DNA of 64,000 nt from Candidatus Hamiltonella defensa 5AT (Acyrthosiphon pisum) (GCF_000021705.1 NC_012751.1:868001-932000), one strand, 5' to 3'; positions 1-9,157 are shown, counted from the stretch's first letter. Notes: generated by a model not told the origin, from the letters alone. Numbers and translations: made by a program.

Positions 1-205
1 GGTACGAGCAGACAGGCTCACTGAGTAGTTGACCGGTCTGTTTATCGACAATGACATTAAGGTGCTCATGCTCTCTTTGAGATATTTTGTTGCATCGGTC
101 AGTCAAATATTTGGCGGCTTCTTTCTCTTTTTTTTTGTCAGCCTCTTTTTGTATATGTTTCACTTTGTTGAGAATGTCTTTCACTCTATTTAATGAACGA
201 GCCAT
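1..205 (-). CDS. Hypothetical lysine-rich helical protein (cut by window edge)
   Basis: The frame opens at an ATG whose complement lies at 203-205. It stays open for 68 codons to the left edge, so the 3' end is missing. A ribosome-binding sequence AGAGGAAA sits a few bases upstream of the ATG, which supports this start. The visible protein begins MARSLNRVKDILNKV and is very rich in Lys, Glu and Asn, as in an amphipathic helix or coiled coil. I recognise no family. It is separated from the yqj genes by about 560 bp, so it is probably its own transcription unit. That it is a real gene is likely; its function is unknown. Confidence 0.55.
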   Translation of the reverse strand, partial: MARSLNRVKDILNKVKHIQKEADKKKEKEAAKYLTDRCNKISQREHEHLNVIVDKQTGQLLSEPVCSY

Positions 206-764
206 CGTGATTTCCTCTGAAAAAGTCACTGTACCCATGAAGATATACCAAATCATCTAGATGATCAATTGCACCCGCATCTATTTTTATCCGCTGAAAT
301 TTAATGTGAGAGACAGATTTCATTGTGTTATCTGGCAGTGGAGAGTCAAAAAACTGGGGTTCATACGCGCTGTTTTACCCTTGATTTGTGCCGATAAGGC
401 TGACCTGCTTGTTGAGGTCTGAACCTGTCATGATGATAAAGGCTGAATGCTAAGCCTGCTGATTTAGCCTTGAATCAATCTATTTTTTGAAGGAGTTGAT
501 TTTGGCAACGTGTTTTTGTCGGACCTTGCCTGGGGCGCCGAAGTATAGTCGATGTGTCGCCTCAGCTTTTTTTCTGAACAATCTATTCACGTAGTTGTTT
601 GATCAAAAACCTGAGTTTTGGATAAGACACTGATATAAAAATGAGCCAACCCCATGACAAAGTGGGGCAAAATTCAGTTGATATTGACATTTACAAAAGA
701 TTTTCATATGTGGGATGTTTTTAAACATACAGGGCTTTGTTTGATGCTTACAGAATGAGGCTTA
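206..764. other. Intergenic stretch, no gene seen
   Basis: About 560 bp with no convincing reading frame on either strand. On the minus strand, 542-548 reads CTATACT, which resembles the -10 element of sigma-S-type promoters and could drive the gene at the left edge. The match is short and I see no clear -35, so this is only a suggestion. Otherwise nothing is recognised. Confidence 0.35.
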
Positions 765-1043
765 TTAAAAGAAACTTCGGATTAAACGCATAAAACTCCA
801 GGCTTGCAGGATCCGCCTGGAACCCATGAATACTCGAACAGGATGACGAATCACATAAAAAGCTAAAACGCCTGAGGCCAAAATAAAATATTTATTTGTA
901 CTGGTGATTTTGATCCACCCACGATCATAAGGTGCCATGATTTTGGAGTAAGTCTCAAAATCATTAATAAGACCTAAACGCTGCTGCTCGATTTTAGAAA
1001 GCATTGATTTTATTTTTTGATCCAACTCGTGATTTTGTTTCAC
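765..1043 (-). CDS. yqjK: YqjK-like protein
   Basis: A 92-residue protein with a basic, helical N-terminal half and one weakly hydrophobic segment around residues 50-65. It follows yqjE and overlaps it by 4 bases, the same order (yqjD-yqjE-yqjK) as in E. coli. Size and position fit the YqjK-like family, whose role is unknown. The assignment rests on synteny as much as on sequence. It is probably co-transcribed with yqjD and yqjE and may be membrane-associated. Confidence 0.6.
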   Translation of the reverse strand: MKQNHELDQKIKSMLSKIEQQRLGLINDFETYSKIMAPYDRGWIKITSTNKYFILASGVLAFYVIRHPVRVFMGSRRILQAWSFMRLIRSFF

Positions 1044-1435
1044 TTGTCACCTTTCAATAAATTTTTATCAATTTCAAGTTGATTTCGAGTGTGGATCAAT
1101 AATGTGGAATGAGGTCTTTTTTTAACAATCCAAAAAACACCTAAAAGCGACAATCCCAAAAAGACTGTGGTGATCATCCCCAGTATGAAAAGCCGGTAAA
1201 CAGGGTCAATGCTCCATATCAGCAGTATTAATAAAGTGATTAATCCAAAAAAAGCACAGAGCAAAGTCATGCCTGCAATGAGCAATAACTGGATTAATCT
1301 GTTTTTTTCTTCTTCCAGTTCAATCACTACCAGCCCAAGACGCGTCTCTATTGTGCTGACAATCGTGCTGGTAATGCGTCGAACAACATCAAAGAGCTTT
1401 TGGCTGGGGCCTTTTTTCTCAATTTTCTCTTTCAT
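1040..1435 (-). CDS. yqjE: YqjE inner-membrane protein (phage-holin superfamily III type)
   Basis: The chosen start gives 131 residues beginning MKEKIEKKGPSQK, close to the E. coli YqjE length of about 134. A longer frame exists upstream but would run back through the end of yqjD. Two hydrophobic segments are visible at about residues 50-75 and 83-105, in a cytoplasm-helix-helix layout typical of the family. The gene begins 4 bases after the yqjD stop and overlaps yqjK, so the three form an operon. YqjE is a small inner-membrane protein of uncertain role, possibly a partner of YqjD. Confidence 0.75.
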   Translation of the reverse strand: MKEKIEKKGPSQKLFDVVRRITSTIVSTIETRLGLVVIELEEEKNRLIQLLLIAGMTLLCAFFGLITLLILLIWSIDPVYRLFILGMITTVFLGLSLLGVFWIVKKRPHSTLLIHTRNQLEIDKNLLKGDK

Positions 1436-1439
1436 ATGA

Positions 1440-1742
1440 TTAACGACGCGATAATAAAACACCCAACACAAGACCAGCTGCAGCACCAATTGCTACACCT
1501 GTCCATGGATTATCATGCACATAGGTGTCGGCTTTATCTTTTAATTCTTTGGTTTTATCCACCATTTTCTCACCCGTCTCACTGAGCTGATCACGAGTCG
1601 ATTTCAATATATTCTCTGCCCTGGAACGCATCTTTTGTAGCTCTGCTTTCGGTTTATCGGATGAAGATAATACTTCTTCGAGAGTATCTGCCATCGTATT
1701 GAGCTCCTTACGTAAGTTTTCAGCAGTGTCATTTTTTGACAT
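1440..1742 (-). CDS. yqjD: YqjD/ElaB-family membrane-anchored ribosome-binding protein
   Basis: A 100-residue protein of the DUF883 family. The first 75 residues form a long charged helix rich in Glu, Lys and Ser. The conserved motif NPWTGVAIGAAAG precedes a single C-terminal membrane helix ending in LLSRR. In E. coli, YqjD and its paralogues ElaB and YgaM tether ribosomes to the inner membrane in stationary phase under sigma S control. That knowledge is transferred here by family. It is the first gene of a compact yqjD-yqjE-yqjK operon. Between it and yqjA, E. coli has mzrA, yqjB and yqjC, which are absent here. Confidence 0.85.
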   Translation of the reverse strand: MSKNDTAENLRKELNTMADTLEEVLSSSDKPKAELQKMRSRAENILKSTRDQLSETGEKMVDKTKELKDKADTYVHDNPWTGVAIGAAAGLVLGVLLSRR

Positions 1743-1895
1743 AAAATTATTCTCCAGGTTATGAGGTGATTATTCAAAAATTTTTTTTGCTAAAGGGGGA
1801 TCGTTGATTCAAGATTAAGCATAGTCATAAATATCAATACTGCCACTCATTTATCGTACATTTGACATAGATGATTTTTTCATCATTGCTACTAC

Positions 1896-2564
1896 TTACT
1901 TTCGTTTTTTTATGCTTTCTCTTTTTTGCAAAAAAAAATATACAGAGCCGATAAGACCGACTACCAGTAGTACAACGGGTAACAGTATCAATAACAGCAT
2001 TAATTTATCTTCATATTTTAAAAAAATATTCGTTTTCCCTAATGTGAAGCCGAGAGAAGTGAGTATTAAAACCCAAAGTAATCCACTGAGAACATTAAAT
2101 AACTGAAAACGTGAATTATTAAGACCAGAAATGCCTGCTAAAGTGGGTAACAGAGTTCGAATAAATGCTAAAAAACGTCCAATTAATAGCGCAGATAAAC
2201 CGTGACGATGAAATAGTTGATGAGCACGTTCATGATAATGCACAGGCAGATGAGCAAGCCATCCCTGTATCATTTTAGTATTTCCTAACCACCGCCCTTG
2301 AAGATAACCCACCCAGGATCCCAAACTGGAAGCTATCGTCAAAACAATCAGAGTCACGGGAAAATTCATCGCTTCTCTTGCAATTAAAACACCGACTAAA
2401 ATCAAGAGACTGTCTCCGGGCAAAAAAGCCGCAGGCAATACCCCATTTTCTAAAAAAAGAATGAGGAATAATAAAATATAAATCGCCCAAGCAAGGGAAG
2501 GATCAGCCAGTGTTACGTAATCTTGTTCCCATAAGGCATTTAACAGTTTTCTAATGATATCCAT
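1896..2564 (-). CDS. yqjA: DedA-family membrane protein YqjA
   Basis: A 222-residue protein, against about 220 in E. coli YqjA, matching along its full length. Family landmarks include ENGVLPAAFLPGDSLL, GYLQGRWLGN and the GRFLAFIRTLLPTLAG segment with its conserved Arg and Pro residues. It has several transmembrane helices and re-entrant loops. DedA proteins are proton-dependent membrane proteins implicated in undecaprenyl-phosphate or lipid flipping, and YqjA supports alkaline and drug tolerance. It is divergent from the arn operon. About 105 bp lies between its start and the first recognisable arnB residues. Confidence 0.88.
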   Translation of the reverse strand: MDIIRKLLNALWEQDYVTLADPSLAWAIYILLFLILFLENGVLPAAFLPGDSLLILVGVLIAREAMNFPVTLIVLTIASSLGSWVGYLQGRWLGNTKMIQGWLAHLPVHYHERAHQLFHRHGLSALLIGRFLAFIRTLLPTLAGISGLNNSRFQLFNVLSGLLWVLILTSLGFTLGKTNIFLKYEDKLMLLLILLPVVLLVVGLIGSVYFFLQKRESIKKRK

Positions 2565-2669
2565 GCGATGCCCTATTAAAATAGTTTCAAATGTATTTTC
2601 TGGGAGTAAACATTTTAAAATTCAACTGACATAAAAATGTCCGATATTTTATCAAACTTAAAGAATCTG

Positions 2670-2869
2670 AAACAGAGAAATGTGAATGCCACTCCCTGTT
2701 TTTTAATAATGGATATGGTAACAATAGTACAATTGAAACGTTTGACTGAAATAAGTGCTCGCCGTAAAGTGTGTGCCGAGATCTATACCTGAAATTTCCC
2801 CGGTTACTGCCTCATATGAAAAGCCATGATGTCGATATGACGAATGAGTGCCTTACAACACATTTATAG
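2670..2869 (+). pseudogene. arnB: arnB remnant (UDP-Ara4O aminotransferase)
   Basis: In the plus frame through 2700-2791 the translation contains MDMVTIVQLKRLTEISARR followed by KVCAEIYT and a stop. It aligns with the ArnB segment [20 protein letters not shown] of E. coli, preceded by an ATPC similar to the ArnB TPGY. A short piece near 2834-2869 reads DMTNECLTTHL then TAG, resembling the ArnB C-terminus (FPDMT...) and ending directly before arnC. Everything N-terminal, including the PLP lysine, is gone, and the middle is deleted. ArnB normally transfers an amino group from glutamate to UDP-Ara4O and is the first gene of arnBCADTEF. The upstream limit of the remnant is approximate. Confidence 0.7.
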
Positions 2870-2872
2870 GTG

Positions 2873-3859
2873 ATGCCTGTGCTAGAAATTGAACCCATTA
2901 AAAAAGTGTCTGTGGTTATTCCCGTTTATAATGAGCAGGCGAGTCTGCCTGCCTTGATTGAAAGAACAGCCGCTGCCTGTAAAACTTTGAGTCAATCCTA
3001 TGAAATTATTCTTGTTGATGATGGTAGTAGTGATGATTCATCAGCCCTTTTAACTGCTGCAGCTGAAAAAGAAGATCTTTATATTACTGCCATATTATTA
3101 AACAGAAATTATGGTCAACATTCAGCGATTATGGCCGGTTTTAATCATGCCAGTGGTGATCTGATTATTACGTTAGATGCTGATTTACAAAACCCCCCCG
3201 AAGAAATACCCCGTTTGGTGCAGACCGCAGAAGAAGGCTACGACGTGGTCGGTACGATCAGATCAAACCGGCAAGACTCGTTTTTCCGAAAAACCGCTTC
3301 CCGATTGATTAACGCTATTATCCAAAATAAGACAGGAAAACAAATGAAGGATTATGGATGTATGTTACGGGCTTATCGGCGACATATCATAGACGCTATA
3401 TTAAACTGCCATGAGCGAAGCACTTTTATCCCTGTTTTGGCCAATATCTTTGCCCGCCGTACTCACGAAATTCCCGTTCAGCATGCAGAGCGTACTTTTG
3501 GGGAGTCAAAATATGGCCCGATGAGATTGATCAACCTGATGTACGATCTGTTGACCTGCCTGACGACAACACCTCTAAGATTGTTGAGTTTAATAGGCAG
3601 TGTGATTGCTTTATCAGGGTTTACTCTGGCTCTTTTGTTGATCATTTTACGATTGAGCTTTGGCTCTATTTGGGCAGTTAGCGGAGTGTTTACACTTTTT
3701 GCTATATTGTTTATGTTTATTGGAGCACAATTTGTAGGTATGGGATTGTTAGGTGAATATATCGGCCGTATTTACCATGATGTCCGTGCTCGTCCACGCT
3801 ATTTTATTCATAAAATCATCACCGCTCAGCCTGTTAAAAATCCTCAGGGAAAAAAATAA
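2873..3859 (+). CDS. arnC: Undecaprenyl-phosphate 4-deoxy-4-formamido-L-arabinose transferase ArnC
   Basis: A 328-residue GT2 glycosyltransferase, against about 322 in E. coli. It transfers Ara4FN from UDP to undecaprenyl phosphate on the inner leaflet. The N-terminal catalytic domain shows VVIPVYNEQ, LVDDGSSD, LDADLQNPPEEIPRL and the HERSTFIP region. Two C-terminal membrane helices lie at about residues 236-260 and 270-295, followed by GLLGEYIGRIY. Start choice: ATG at 2873. A GTG at 2870 is in frame directly after the arnB remnant stop, so either could be used by translational coupling. It ends in a TAATG overlap with arnA. It appears intact. Confidence 0.93.
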   Translation: MPVLEIEPIKKVSVVIPVYNEQASLPALIERTAAACKTLSQSYEIILVDDGSSDDSSALLTAAAEKEDLYITAILLNRNYGQHSAIMAGFNHASGDLIITLDADLQNPPEEIPRLVQTAEEGYDVVGTIRSNRQDSFFRKTASRLINAIIQNKTGKQMKDYGCMLRAYRRHIIDAILNCHERSTFIPVLANIFARRTHEIPVQHAERTFGESKYGPMRLINLMYDLLTCLTTTPLRLLSLIGSVIALSGFTLALLLIILRLSFGSIWAVSGVFTLFAILFMFIGAQFVGMGLLGEYIGRIYHDVRARPRYFIHKIITAQPVKNPQGKK

Positions 3860-5871
3860 TGAAAGCCATTGTATTTGCCTATCACGATATTGGCTGTGTT
3901 GGTCTGCGCACATTAATAGACACCGGCTACAATATTCAGGCGATTTTTACTCATACGGATGATCCTCTGGAAAATCGTTATTTTTCTTCTGTTGCTCACT
4001 TGGCAACAGAGATGGGATTAACGGTATTTGCTCCTGAAGAGGTGAATCATCCTTTGTGGGTGGATCGTATTCGAGCGTTTGAGCCTGATATTATTTTTTC
4101 TTTTTATTATCGACATTTATTAAAACAAGACATTTTATCCATTGCACCTCAAGGTGCTTTTAACTTACATGGTTCTTTATTGCCACGTTATCGTGGCTGT
4201 GCGCCCGTCAATTGGGTATTAGTGAACGGAGAGACCGAAACCGGCATCACTCTTCATCAAATGACAGAAAAACCCGATGCAGGTCCCATACTGGGGCAAT
4301 TAAAAGTGCCGATTCATGTGATGGATACGGCTCTGATTTTACATAAAAAAATGCGAGTGGCGGCTCAAACTTTATTGATCGATTTACTGCCTGCTTTAAA
4401 GAAAAGCCCACTATCTTTACAACCGCAATCTGAATCAGAAGCCAGCTATTTTGGGCGTCGTACTGCGGCGGATGGAGAAATTTACTGGGAAAAATCTGCG
4501 AACGAGATCAATAACCTGGTTCGCGCTGTAACTGAGCCTTACCCAGGTGCTTTTAGTTATATCGATCAACGTAAATTCATTATATGGCGTTCCCGTCCTG
4601 TCGATGATCTTCAAGATACTCCAAAACAACCGGCCGGCACTGTATTAACCATCAATCCTTTTACGGTCTCCTGTGGCGAAGGAGCGCTAGAAATCATCAC
4701 GGCTCAAAGTGAGTCTGGCTTATATTTACAAGGTCATCACTTGGCAGAAGAAATGAGCATTGTTCCCGATGTCAGATTAGGAATAAAACGCTCTTTTTCT
4801 TTAAAAAGACGCACTCGGGTTTTGATATTAGGGGTGAATGGTTTTATTGGTAACCATCTTACAGAACGTTTGTTGCAAAGCGATCAATACGAAGTGTATG
4901 GCCTGGATATTGACTCTGAGGCGATCAGCCGCCTCATGTCTAATCCTCGTTTTCACTTTATGGAAGGAGACATCAGTATTCATTCTGAATGGATTGAATA
5001 TCATATTAAAAAATGCGATCTGATCCTGCCTTTGGTGGCGATTGCAACGCCTATTGAATATACCCGCAATCCATTACGTGTTTTTGAGCTCGATTTTGAA
5101 GAAAATCTGAGGATCGTCCGCTATTGCGTGAAATACCATAAACGTATTGTGTTTCCTTCGACATCAGAAGTGTACGGCATGTGTCACGATAAAGCATTTA
5201 ATGAAGATACTTCCCCATTAATTGTCGGCCCTATTAATAAACAGCGATGGATTTATTCTGCCTCTAAGCAATTACTGGATCGTGTGATATGGGCCTATGG
5301 CGAAAAAGAAGGCCTGAAGTTTACCCTTTTTAGACCCTTTAACTGGATGGGGCCACGTTTGGATAATTTGCATTCCGCCCGGATTGGCAGTTCCAGAGCC
5401 ATTACACAACTTATCCTCAATCTGGTCGAAGGCACTCCGATTAAATTAATCGATGGCGGCGAGCAAAAACGCTGTTTCACCGATATTAATGATGGCGTCG
5501 AAGCGTTATTTCGTATCATTGAAAACGGGGAAAGTTGCAATGGAAAAATTATTAACATTGGCAACCCTCATAACGAAGCCAGTATTAGTAAGTTAGGACG
5601 AATGCTTTTAGAGAGCTTTGAAAAACATGAATTACGACATCACTTCCCTCCTTTCGCTGGATTTAAAACTATTGAAAGCAGTGCTTATTATGGCAAAGGA
5701 TATCAAGATGTTGAACACCGTACTCCCAGTATTCATAACGCCCGGCGTTTGCTCAACTGGGCGCCTCGTATTTCGATCGAAGAAACAATAGAAAAAACGT
5801 TGGATTTTTTCTTGCGCAGTGCTGTACAGGAACAAAAGCGACTACAGGTAAAAGGCAAGAAAAATCAATGA
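3859..5871 (+). CDS. arnA: Bifunctional UDP-Ara4N formyltransferase / UDP-glucuronate decarboxylase ArnA
   Basis: 670 residues with two domains. The N-terminal formyltransferase (about 1-300) keeps the catalytic triad at N102, H104 (in NLHGSLLPRYRG) and D140 (in EKPDAGP), the E. coli positions. The C-terminal NAD-dependent decarboxylase has the dinucleotide motif GVNGFIGNHL, the catalytic Ser-Glu in PSTSEVYG, YSASK (YxxxK) and the arginine-bearing region VEHRTPS. It makes UDP-Ara4O from UDP-GlcA and later N-formylates UDP-Ara4N. With ArnB missing nearby, its two half-reactions are disconnected unless an aminotransferase is supplied elsewhere. It overlaps arnC by 1 base and arnD by 4 bases. 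Confidence 0.95.
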   Translation: MKAIVFAYHDIGCVGLRTLIDTGYNIQAIFTHTDDPLENRYFSSVAHLATEMGLTVFAPEEVNHPLWVDRIRAFEPDIIFSFYYRHLLKQDILSIAPQGAFNLHGSLLPRYRGCAPVNWVLVNGETETGITLHQMTEKPDAGPILGQLKVPIHVMDTALILHKKMRVAAQTLLIDLLPALKKSPLSLQPQSESEASYFGRRTAADGEIYWEKSANEINNLVRAVTEPYPGAFSYIDQRKFIIWRSRPVDDLQDTPKQPAGTVLTINPFTVSCGEGALEIITAQSESGLYLQGHHLAEEMSIVPDVRLGIKRSFSLKRRTRVLILGVNGFIGNHLTERLLQSDQYEVYGLDIDSEAISRLMSNPRFHFMEGDISIHSEWIEYHIKKCDLILPLVAIATPIEYTRNPLRVFELDFEENLRIVRYCVKYHKRIVFPSTSEVYGMCHDKAFNEDTSPLIVGPINKQRWIYSASKQLLDRVIWAYGEKEGLKFTLFRPFNWMGPRLDNLHSARIGSSRAITQLILNLVEGTPIKLIDGGEQKRCFTDINDGVEALFRIIENGESCNGKIINIGNPHNEASISKLGRMLLESFEKHELRHHFPPFAGFKTIESSAYYGKGYQDVEHRTPSIHNARRLLNWAPRISIEETIEKTLDFFLRSAVQEQKRLQVKGKKNQ

Positions 5872-6767
5872 AAAAAGTGGGGTTAAGAATTGATGTTGAT
5901 ACTTACCGTGGCACCCAGCAAGGGGTGCCTGTACTGCTGAATTTACTTGAAAAACACAATATTTTAGCCAGCTTTTTTTTCACTGTGGGGCCGGATAACA
6001 TGGGGCGACACCTATGGCGCTTGCTACGCCCCCGTTTTTTTTGGAAAATGCTGCGTTCTGATGCGGCATCTTTGTACGGCTGGGATATTTTATTGGCGGG
6101 GACGGCCTGGCCTGGTAAGCAAATAGCCCAACGTTTAGGTTTCTTAATGAAAAAAACGGCCCAAAAAGGGCATGAAGTCGGCCTTCATGCCTGGGACCAT
6201 CATGCCTGGCAAGCGAAATCAACACGCTGGTCGGCGGAGCAGCTGCATCAGCAAATACAAAAAGGCCTCCAGATTTTAGAAACAGTGGTAGAAAAAAAAA
6301 TCACCTGTGCGGCTGCCCCAGGCTGGCGAGCAGATTTAGGCGTGCTGGCAGTGAAAAAACATTTTGCTTTTACTTACAACAGCGACTGCAGAGGAACCCA
6401 TCCGTTTCGGCCACAGCTGGCAGATGGACGTATTGGCCAAGTGCAGATCCCTGTGACTTTGCCCACCTATGATGAGGTGATTGGCAGTCAGGTACAAGAG
6501 AAAAATTTTAACGATTATATTTTGAACGCTATTTTAAAAGCGCATGAAATACCCGTTTATACGATTCATGCAGAAGTCGAAGGCATCAGCAAATCTTCTA
6601 TGTTTGAAGAATTTTTATTAAAAGCAAAAAGAGCAGGCATTGCGTTTTGCCCTCTTATCGATTTGTTACCAGATAATAAAAATGATTTGCCATTAGGAAG
6701 AGTGGTTCCCTCTGCGTTCCCGGGGCGCGAAGGTTGGCTCGGATGTCAAACTGAGCTAAACGAATAA
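5868..6767 (+). CDS. arnD: Ara4FN-undecaprenyl-phosphate deformylase ArnD
   Basis: A 299-residue NodB-like polysaccharide deacetylase, the E. coli length. It removes the formyl group from undecaprenyl-phosphate-Ara4FN. Visible motifs are LRIDVDT (catalytic Asp and metal-binding Asp), EVGLHAWDHHAWQ (metal His pair), AAPGWRAD and YTIHAEVEG. The gene starts in an ATGA overlap with arnA and ends 4 bases before arnT. It appears intact. Confidence 0.93.
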   Translation: MKKVGLRIDVDTYRGTQQGVPVLLNLLEKHNILASFFFTVGPDNMGRHLWRLLRPRFFWKMLRSDAASLYGWDILLAGTAWPGKQIAQRLGFLMKKTAQKGHEVGLHAWDHHAWQAKSTRWSAEQLHQQIQKGLQILETVVEKKITCAAAPGWRADLGVLAVKKHFAFTYNSDCRGTHPFRPQLADGRIGQVQIPVTLPTYDEVIGSQVQEKNFNDYILNAILKAHEIPVYTIHAEVEGISKSSMFEEFLLKAKRAGIAFCPLIDLLPDNKNDLPLGRVVPSAFPGREGWLGCQTELNE

Positions 6768-6771
6768 AAAT

Positions 6772-8433
6772 ATGCTGAAATTATTTAAAAATCATATGGT
6801 GATTTTAGTCACTATTTTTTCTTTACTGTATTTAATCCCTGTTGATCAGCGATTACTTTGGCAACCTGATGAAACGCGTTACGCTGAAATCAGTCGGGAA
6901 ATGCTCGAAAGAGGCAACTGGGTTGTCCCTTATTTCCTGGACATCCGTTATTTTGAAAAACCGATTGCAGGTTATTGGATCAATAACATCGGTCAGTGGT
7001 TATTTGGGCATCATAATTTTTCGGTGCGTTTTGGCTCTATATTCAGTACGGCTCTCACGGCTTGCCTGATTTTCTGTCTGTCAATCCGTCTATTTCATAA
7101 CCGTACGACGGCCACCATCGCAACGCTTATCTACCTGACTTTTTTTTTGGTATTCAGTGTAGGCTCTTATGCCGTATTAGACCCCATGTTGTCTCTTTGG
7201 CTTGCTGCAGCGATGGTAAGTTTTTATGGCACTCTCGATGCAAAAAGTACCCGGCAAAAATTCATCGCCTATGTGTTGCTTGGAATAGCCTGTGGCATGG
7301 GATTTATGACAAAAGGATTTCTCGCTTTAGCCATCCCTGTGATTTCTGTTTTACCTGTTATGGTTCAACAAAAGCGGCTCAAGGAACTTTTTTGCTTTGG
7401 GCCGATTGCATTGTTATCCGCTTTTTTATTGTCTCTTCCTTGGGTGTTGGCGATTGCGCATCACGAGCCTGATTTTTGGCACTATTTTTTTTGGGTGGAA
7501 CATGTCCAACGTTTTGCAGAAGACAACGCTCAGCATAAAGCGCCCTTTTGGTATTATCTTCCGATATTTTGTATTGCAGGTTTGCCCTGGCTGGGGCTGA
7601 TGCCTGGCGCCCTTCTCAAGGGTTTTCGGGAGAGAAAAACCCGCCCTCAATTGTTTTTTTTGCTCAGTTGGATATTGATGCCTTTCTTGTTTTTCAGCCT
7701 TGCTAAAGGAAAGCTCCTGACTTACATTTTGCCTTGTATGGCTCCGCTTTCTATATTGCTGGCGGCCTATGCAAAAGATTGCGCGGCTCAAACACGAATG
7801 AAAGCATTCAAAATCAATGGTGTGATCAACATCGTTTTCGGTGTTTTTTTTATCCTTGTTTTTCTGGTGGGCATGAAATGGATGCCGACATTTCTTCTGT
7901 ATCAATCACAAGAAACCCCAAAAATCATTTTAGGGTCTGTCTGTGCGCTTGCGTGGGCGAGCCTGGGTGCATGGAGCCTTAAAAATAATGCACAAAACTG
8001 GCAATATGCGGCGGCTTGTCCGGTATTATTCGCTTTATTGGCAGGTTATCTCATCCCCAAGAAACTGATTGATACAGAACAACCTCAGCATTTCACCCAG
8101 AATAATAAAGCTCTGTTAAGTGGAAGCCGTTACATTTTGGTTAACAGCGTCGGGGTGGGCGCAGGAGTAGCATGGGAGCTGAATCGTAGTAACATCATGA
8201 TGTTTCATCAAAAAGGCGAATTGAGTTATGGGCTGAGTTATCCTGACAGCAAGAATAAATATGTCAGTGCAGCTGATTTTCCTCGATGGTTAGCACAGGC
8301 ACGTCGAAAGGGGGATGTTTCTCTGATGTTGCTTTTGTCTGAAGGTGAAGGCACTCCAACACATTTGCCGAAGGCGGACAAAATTGAATCAAGCCATCGC
8401 TTAATTCTATTGTGGTATAAAAAAACCTCATGA
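6772..8433 (+). CDS. arnT: Lipid A 4-amino-4-deoxy-L-arabinose transferase ArnT
   Basis: A 553-residue GT83 integral membrane transferase, against about 550 in E. coli. It moves Ara4N from undecaprenyl phosphate to lipid A phosphates on the periplasmic face, giving polymyxin and cationic-peptide resistance. It begins with a membrane helix and then WQPDETRYAEISREML, the periplasmic loop carrying the catalytic Asp and Glu. FEKPIAGYW follows, then about a dozen membrane helices and a soluble C-terminal domain. It overlaps arnE by an ATGA junction. It appears intact, although upstream substrate synthesis looks broken. Confidence 0.93.
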   Translation: MLKLFKNHMVILVTIFSLLYLIPVDQRLLWQPDETRYAEISREMLERGNWVVPYFLDIRYFEKPIAGYWINNIGQWLFGHHNFSVRFGSIFSTALTACLIFCLSIRLFHNRTTATIATLIYLTFFLVFSVGSYAVLDPMLSLWLAAAMVSFYGTLDAKSTRQKFIAYVLLGIACGMGFMTKGFLALAIPVISVLPVMVQQKRLKELFCFGPIALLSAFLLSLPWVLAIAHHEPDFWHYFFWVEHVQRFAEDNAQHKAPFWYYLPIFCIAGLPWLGLMPGALLKGFRERKTRPQLFFLLSWILMPFLFFSLAKGKLLTYILPCMAPLSILLAAYAKDCAAQTRMKAFKINGVINIVFGVFFILVFLVGMKWMPTFLLYQSQETPKIILGSVCALAWASLGAWSLKNNAQNWQYAAACPVLFALLAGYLIPKKLIDTEQPQHFTQNNKALLSGSRYILVNSVGVGAGVAWELNRSNIMMFHQKGELSYGLSYPDSKNKYVSAADFPRWLAQARRKGDVSLMLLLSEGEGTPTHLPKADKIESSHRLILLWYKKTS

Positions 8434-8765
8434 ATCATTATTTATTATTGTTATTTGTGATTTTTTTAACCTGCGCAGGTCAATTATCACAAAAGCAGGC
8501 GACTCATTCCTGGAAAGAAAATGCCAAAAGACAAACGTTGATTTGGCTGGGCCTGTCTGTGATTTTCCTGGCGGGTGGAATGTTACTATGGTTGAAGCTA
8601 TTACAATATCTGCCTTTGAGCCAGGCTTACCCGTTTTTAAGTATTAATTTAATTTTGGTGACCCTTTCAGGCCACTTTTTCTTTAAAGAGAAAGTCACCC
8701 TTCAGCATTGGCTAGGCATCGGTATCATGATGGTCGGCATTTTACTATTGGGGCAGGGTATATGA
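8430..8765 (+). CDS. arnE: Undecaprenyl-phosphate-Ara4N flippase subunit ArnE
   Basis: A 111-residue EmrE/SMR-like protein with four hydrophobic helices and the family features CAGQLSQKQA in helix 1, LSQAYPFLSINLILV and GIGIMMVGILLLGQ. With ArnF it is thought to flip undecaprenyl-phosphate-Ara4N across the inner membrane. It overlaps arnT and arnF by 4 bases each (ATGA), the tight coupling seen in other enterobacteria. It appears intact. Confidence 0.9.
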   Translation: MNHYLLLLFVIFLTCAGQLSQKQATHSWKENAKRQTLIWLGLSVIFLAGGMLLWLKLLQYLPLSQAYPFLSINLILVTLSGHFFFKEKVTLQHWLGIGIMMVGILLLGQGI

Positions 8766-9157
8766 AAGGTTATCTTTATGGATTGAGCAGTGTCCTGCTG
8801 GCCAGTTTTGCTCAGTTATTGCTGAAATGGGGTATGATCGACCTTCCAAAGACAGAGACGATTGAGATCAACCTCTCTTTTGTGATTGCTCACATGCATT
8901 CGTTGATGGCGATTATTCTTGGTCTGCTGGCCTATATGATCTCCATGTTATCCTGGTTTTTTACCTTGCGTTATTTACCCCTTCATCAAGCTTACCCGCT
9001 CATTAGCATGAGTTACGCGCTGGTCTACTTAGCCGCCGTATCCTTGCCTTGCTTCAATGAAACAGCCACCATACTCAAAACACTGGGCGTCAGCCTTGTT
9101 TTACTGGGAATTTGGATCGTGGTTTTTCCCTCAAAGCACAAAAAAATCACTCATTAA
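8762..9157 (+). CDS. arnF: Undecaprenyl-phosphate-Ara4N flippase subunit ArnF
   Basis: 131 residues from the ATG at 8762, which forms an ATGA junction with the arnE stop. The longer open frame upstream lies inside arnE and is not used. Four hydrophobic helices are visible with SVLLASFAQLLLKWGM, LPLHQAYPLISMSYALVY and a C-terminal helix LVLLGIWIVVF. It pairs with ArnE. It is the last gene of the arn operon. Only 34 bp separates its stop from the end of convergent mrcB, and I see no strong hairpin terminator there. Confidence 0.9.
   Translation: MKGYLYGLSSVLLASFAQLLLKWGMIDLPKTETIEINLSFVIAHMHSLMAIILGLLAYMISMLSWFFTLRYLPLHQAYPLISMSYALVYLAAVSLPCFNETATILKTLGVSLVLLGIWIVVFPSKHKKITH

Noticed and set aside
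2565..2670. PmrA box for the arn operon
   Set aside because: No clear pair of CTTAAT half sites with the right spacing; A+T richness makes chance matches likely.
7426..7905. Long minus-strand reading frame opposite arnT
   Set aside because: It lies entirely inside arnT, has odd Lys/Gln/His-rich composition, no ribosome site and no similarity; it is a shadow of the arnT codons.
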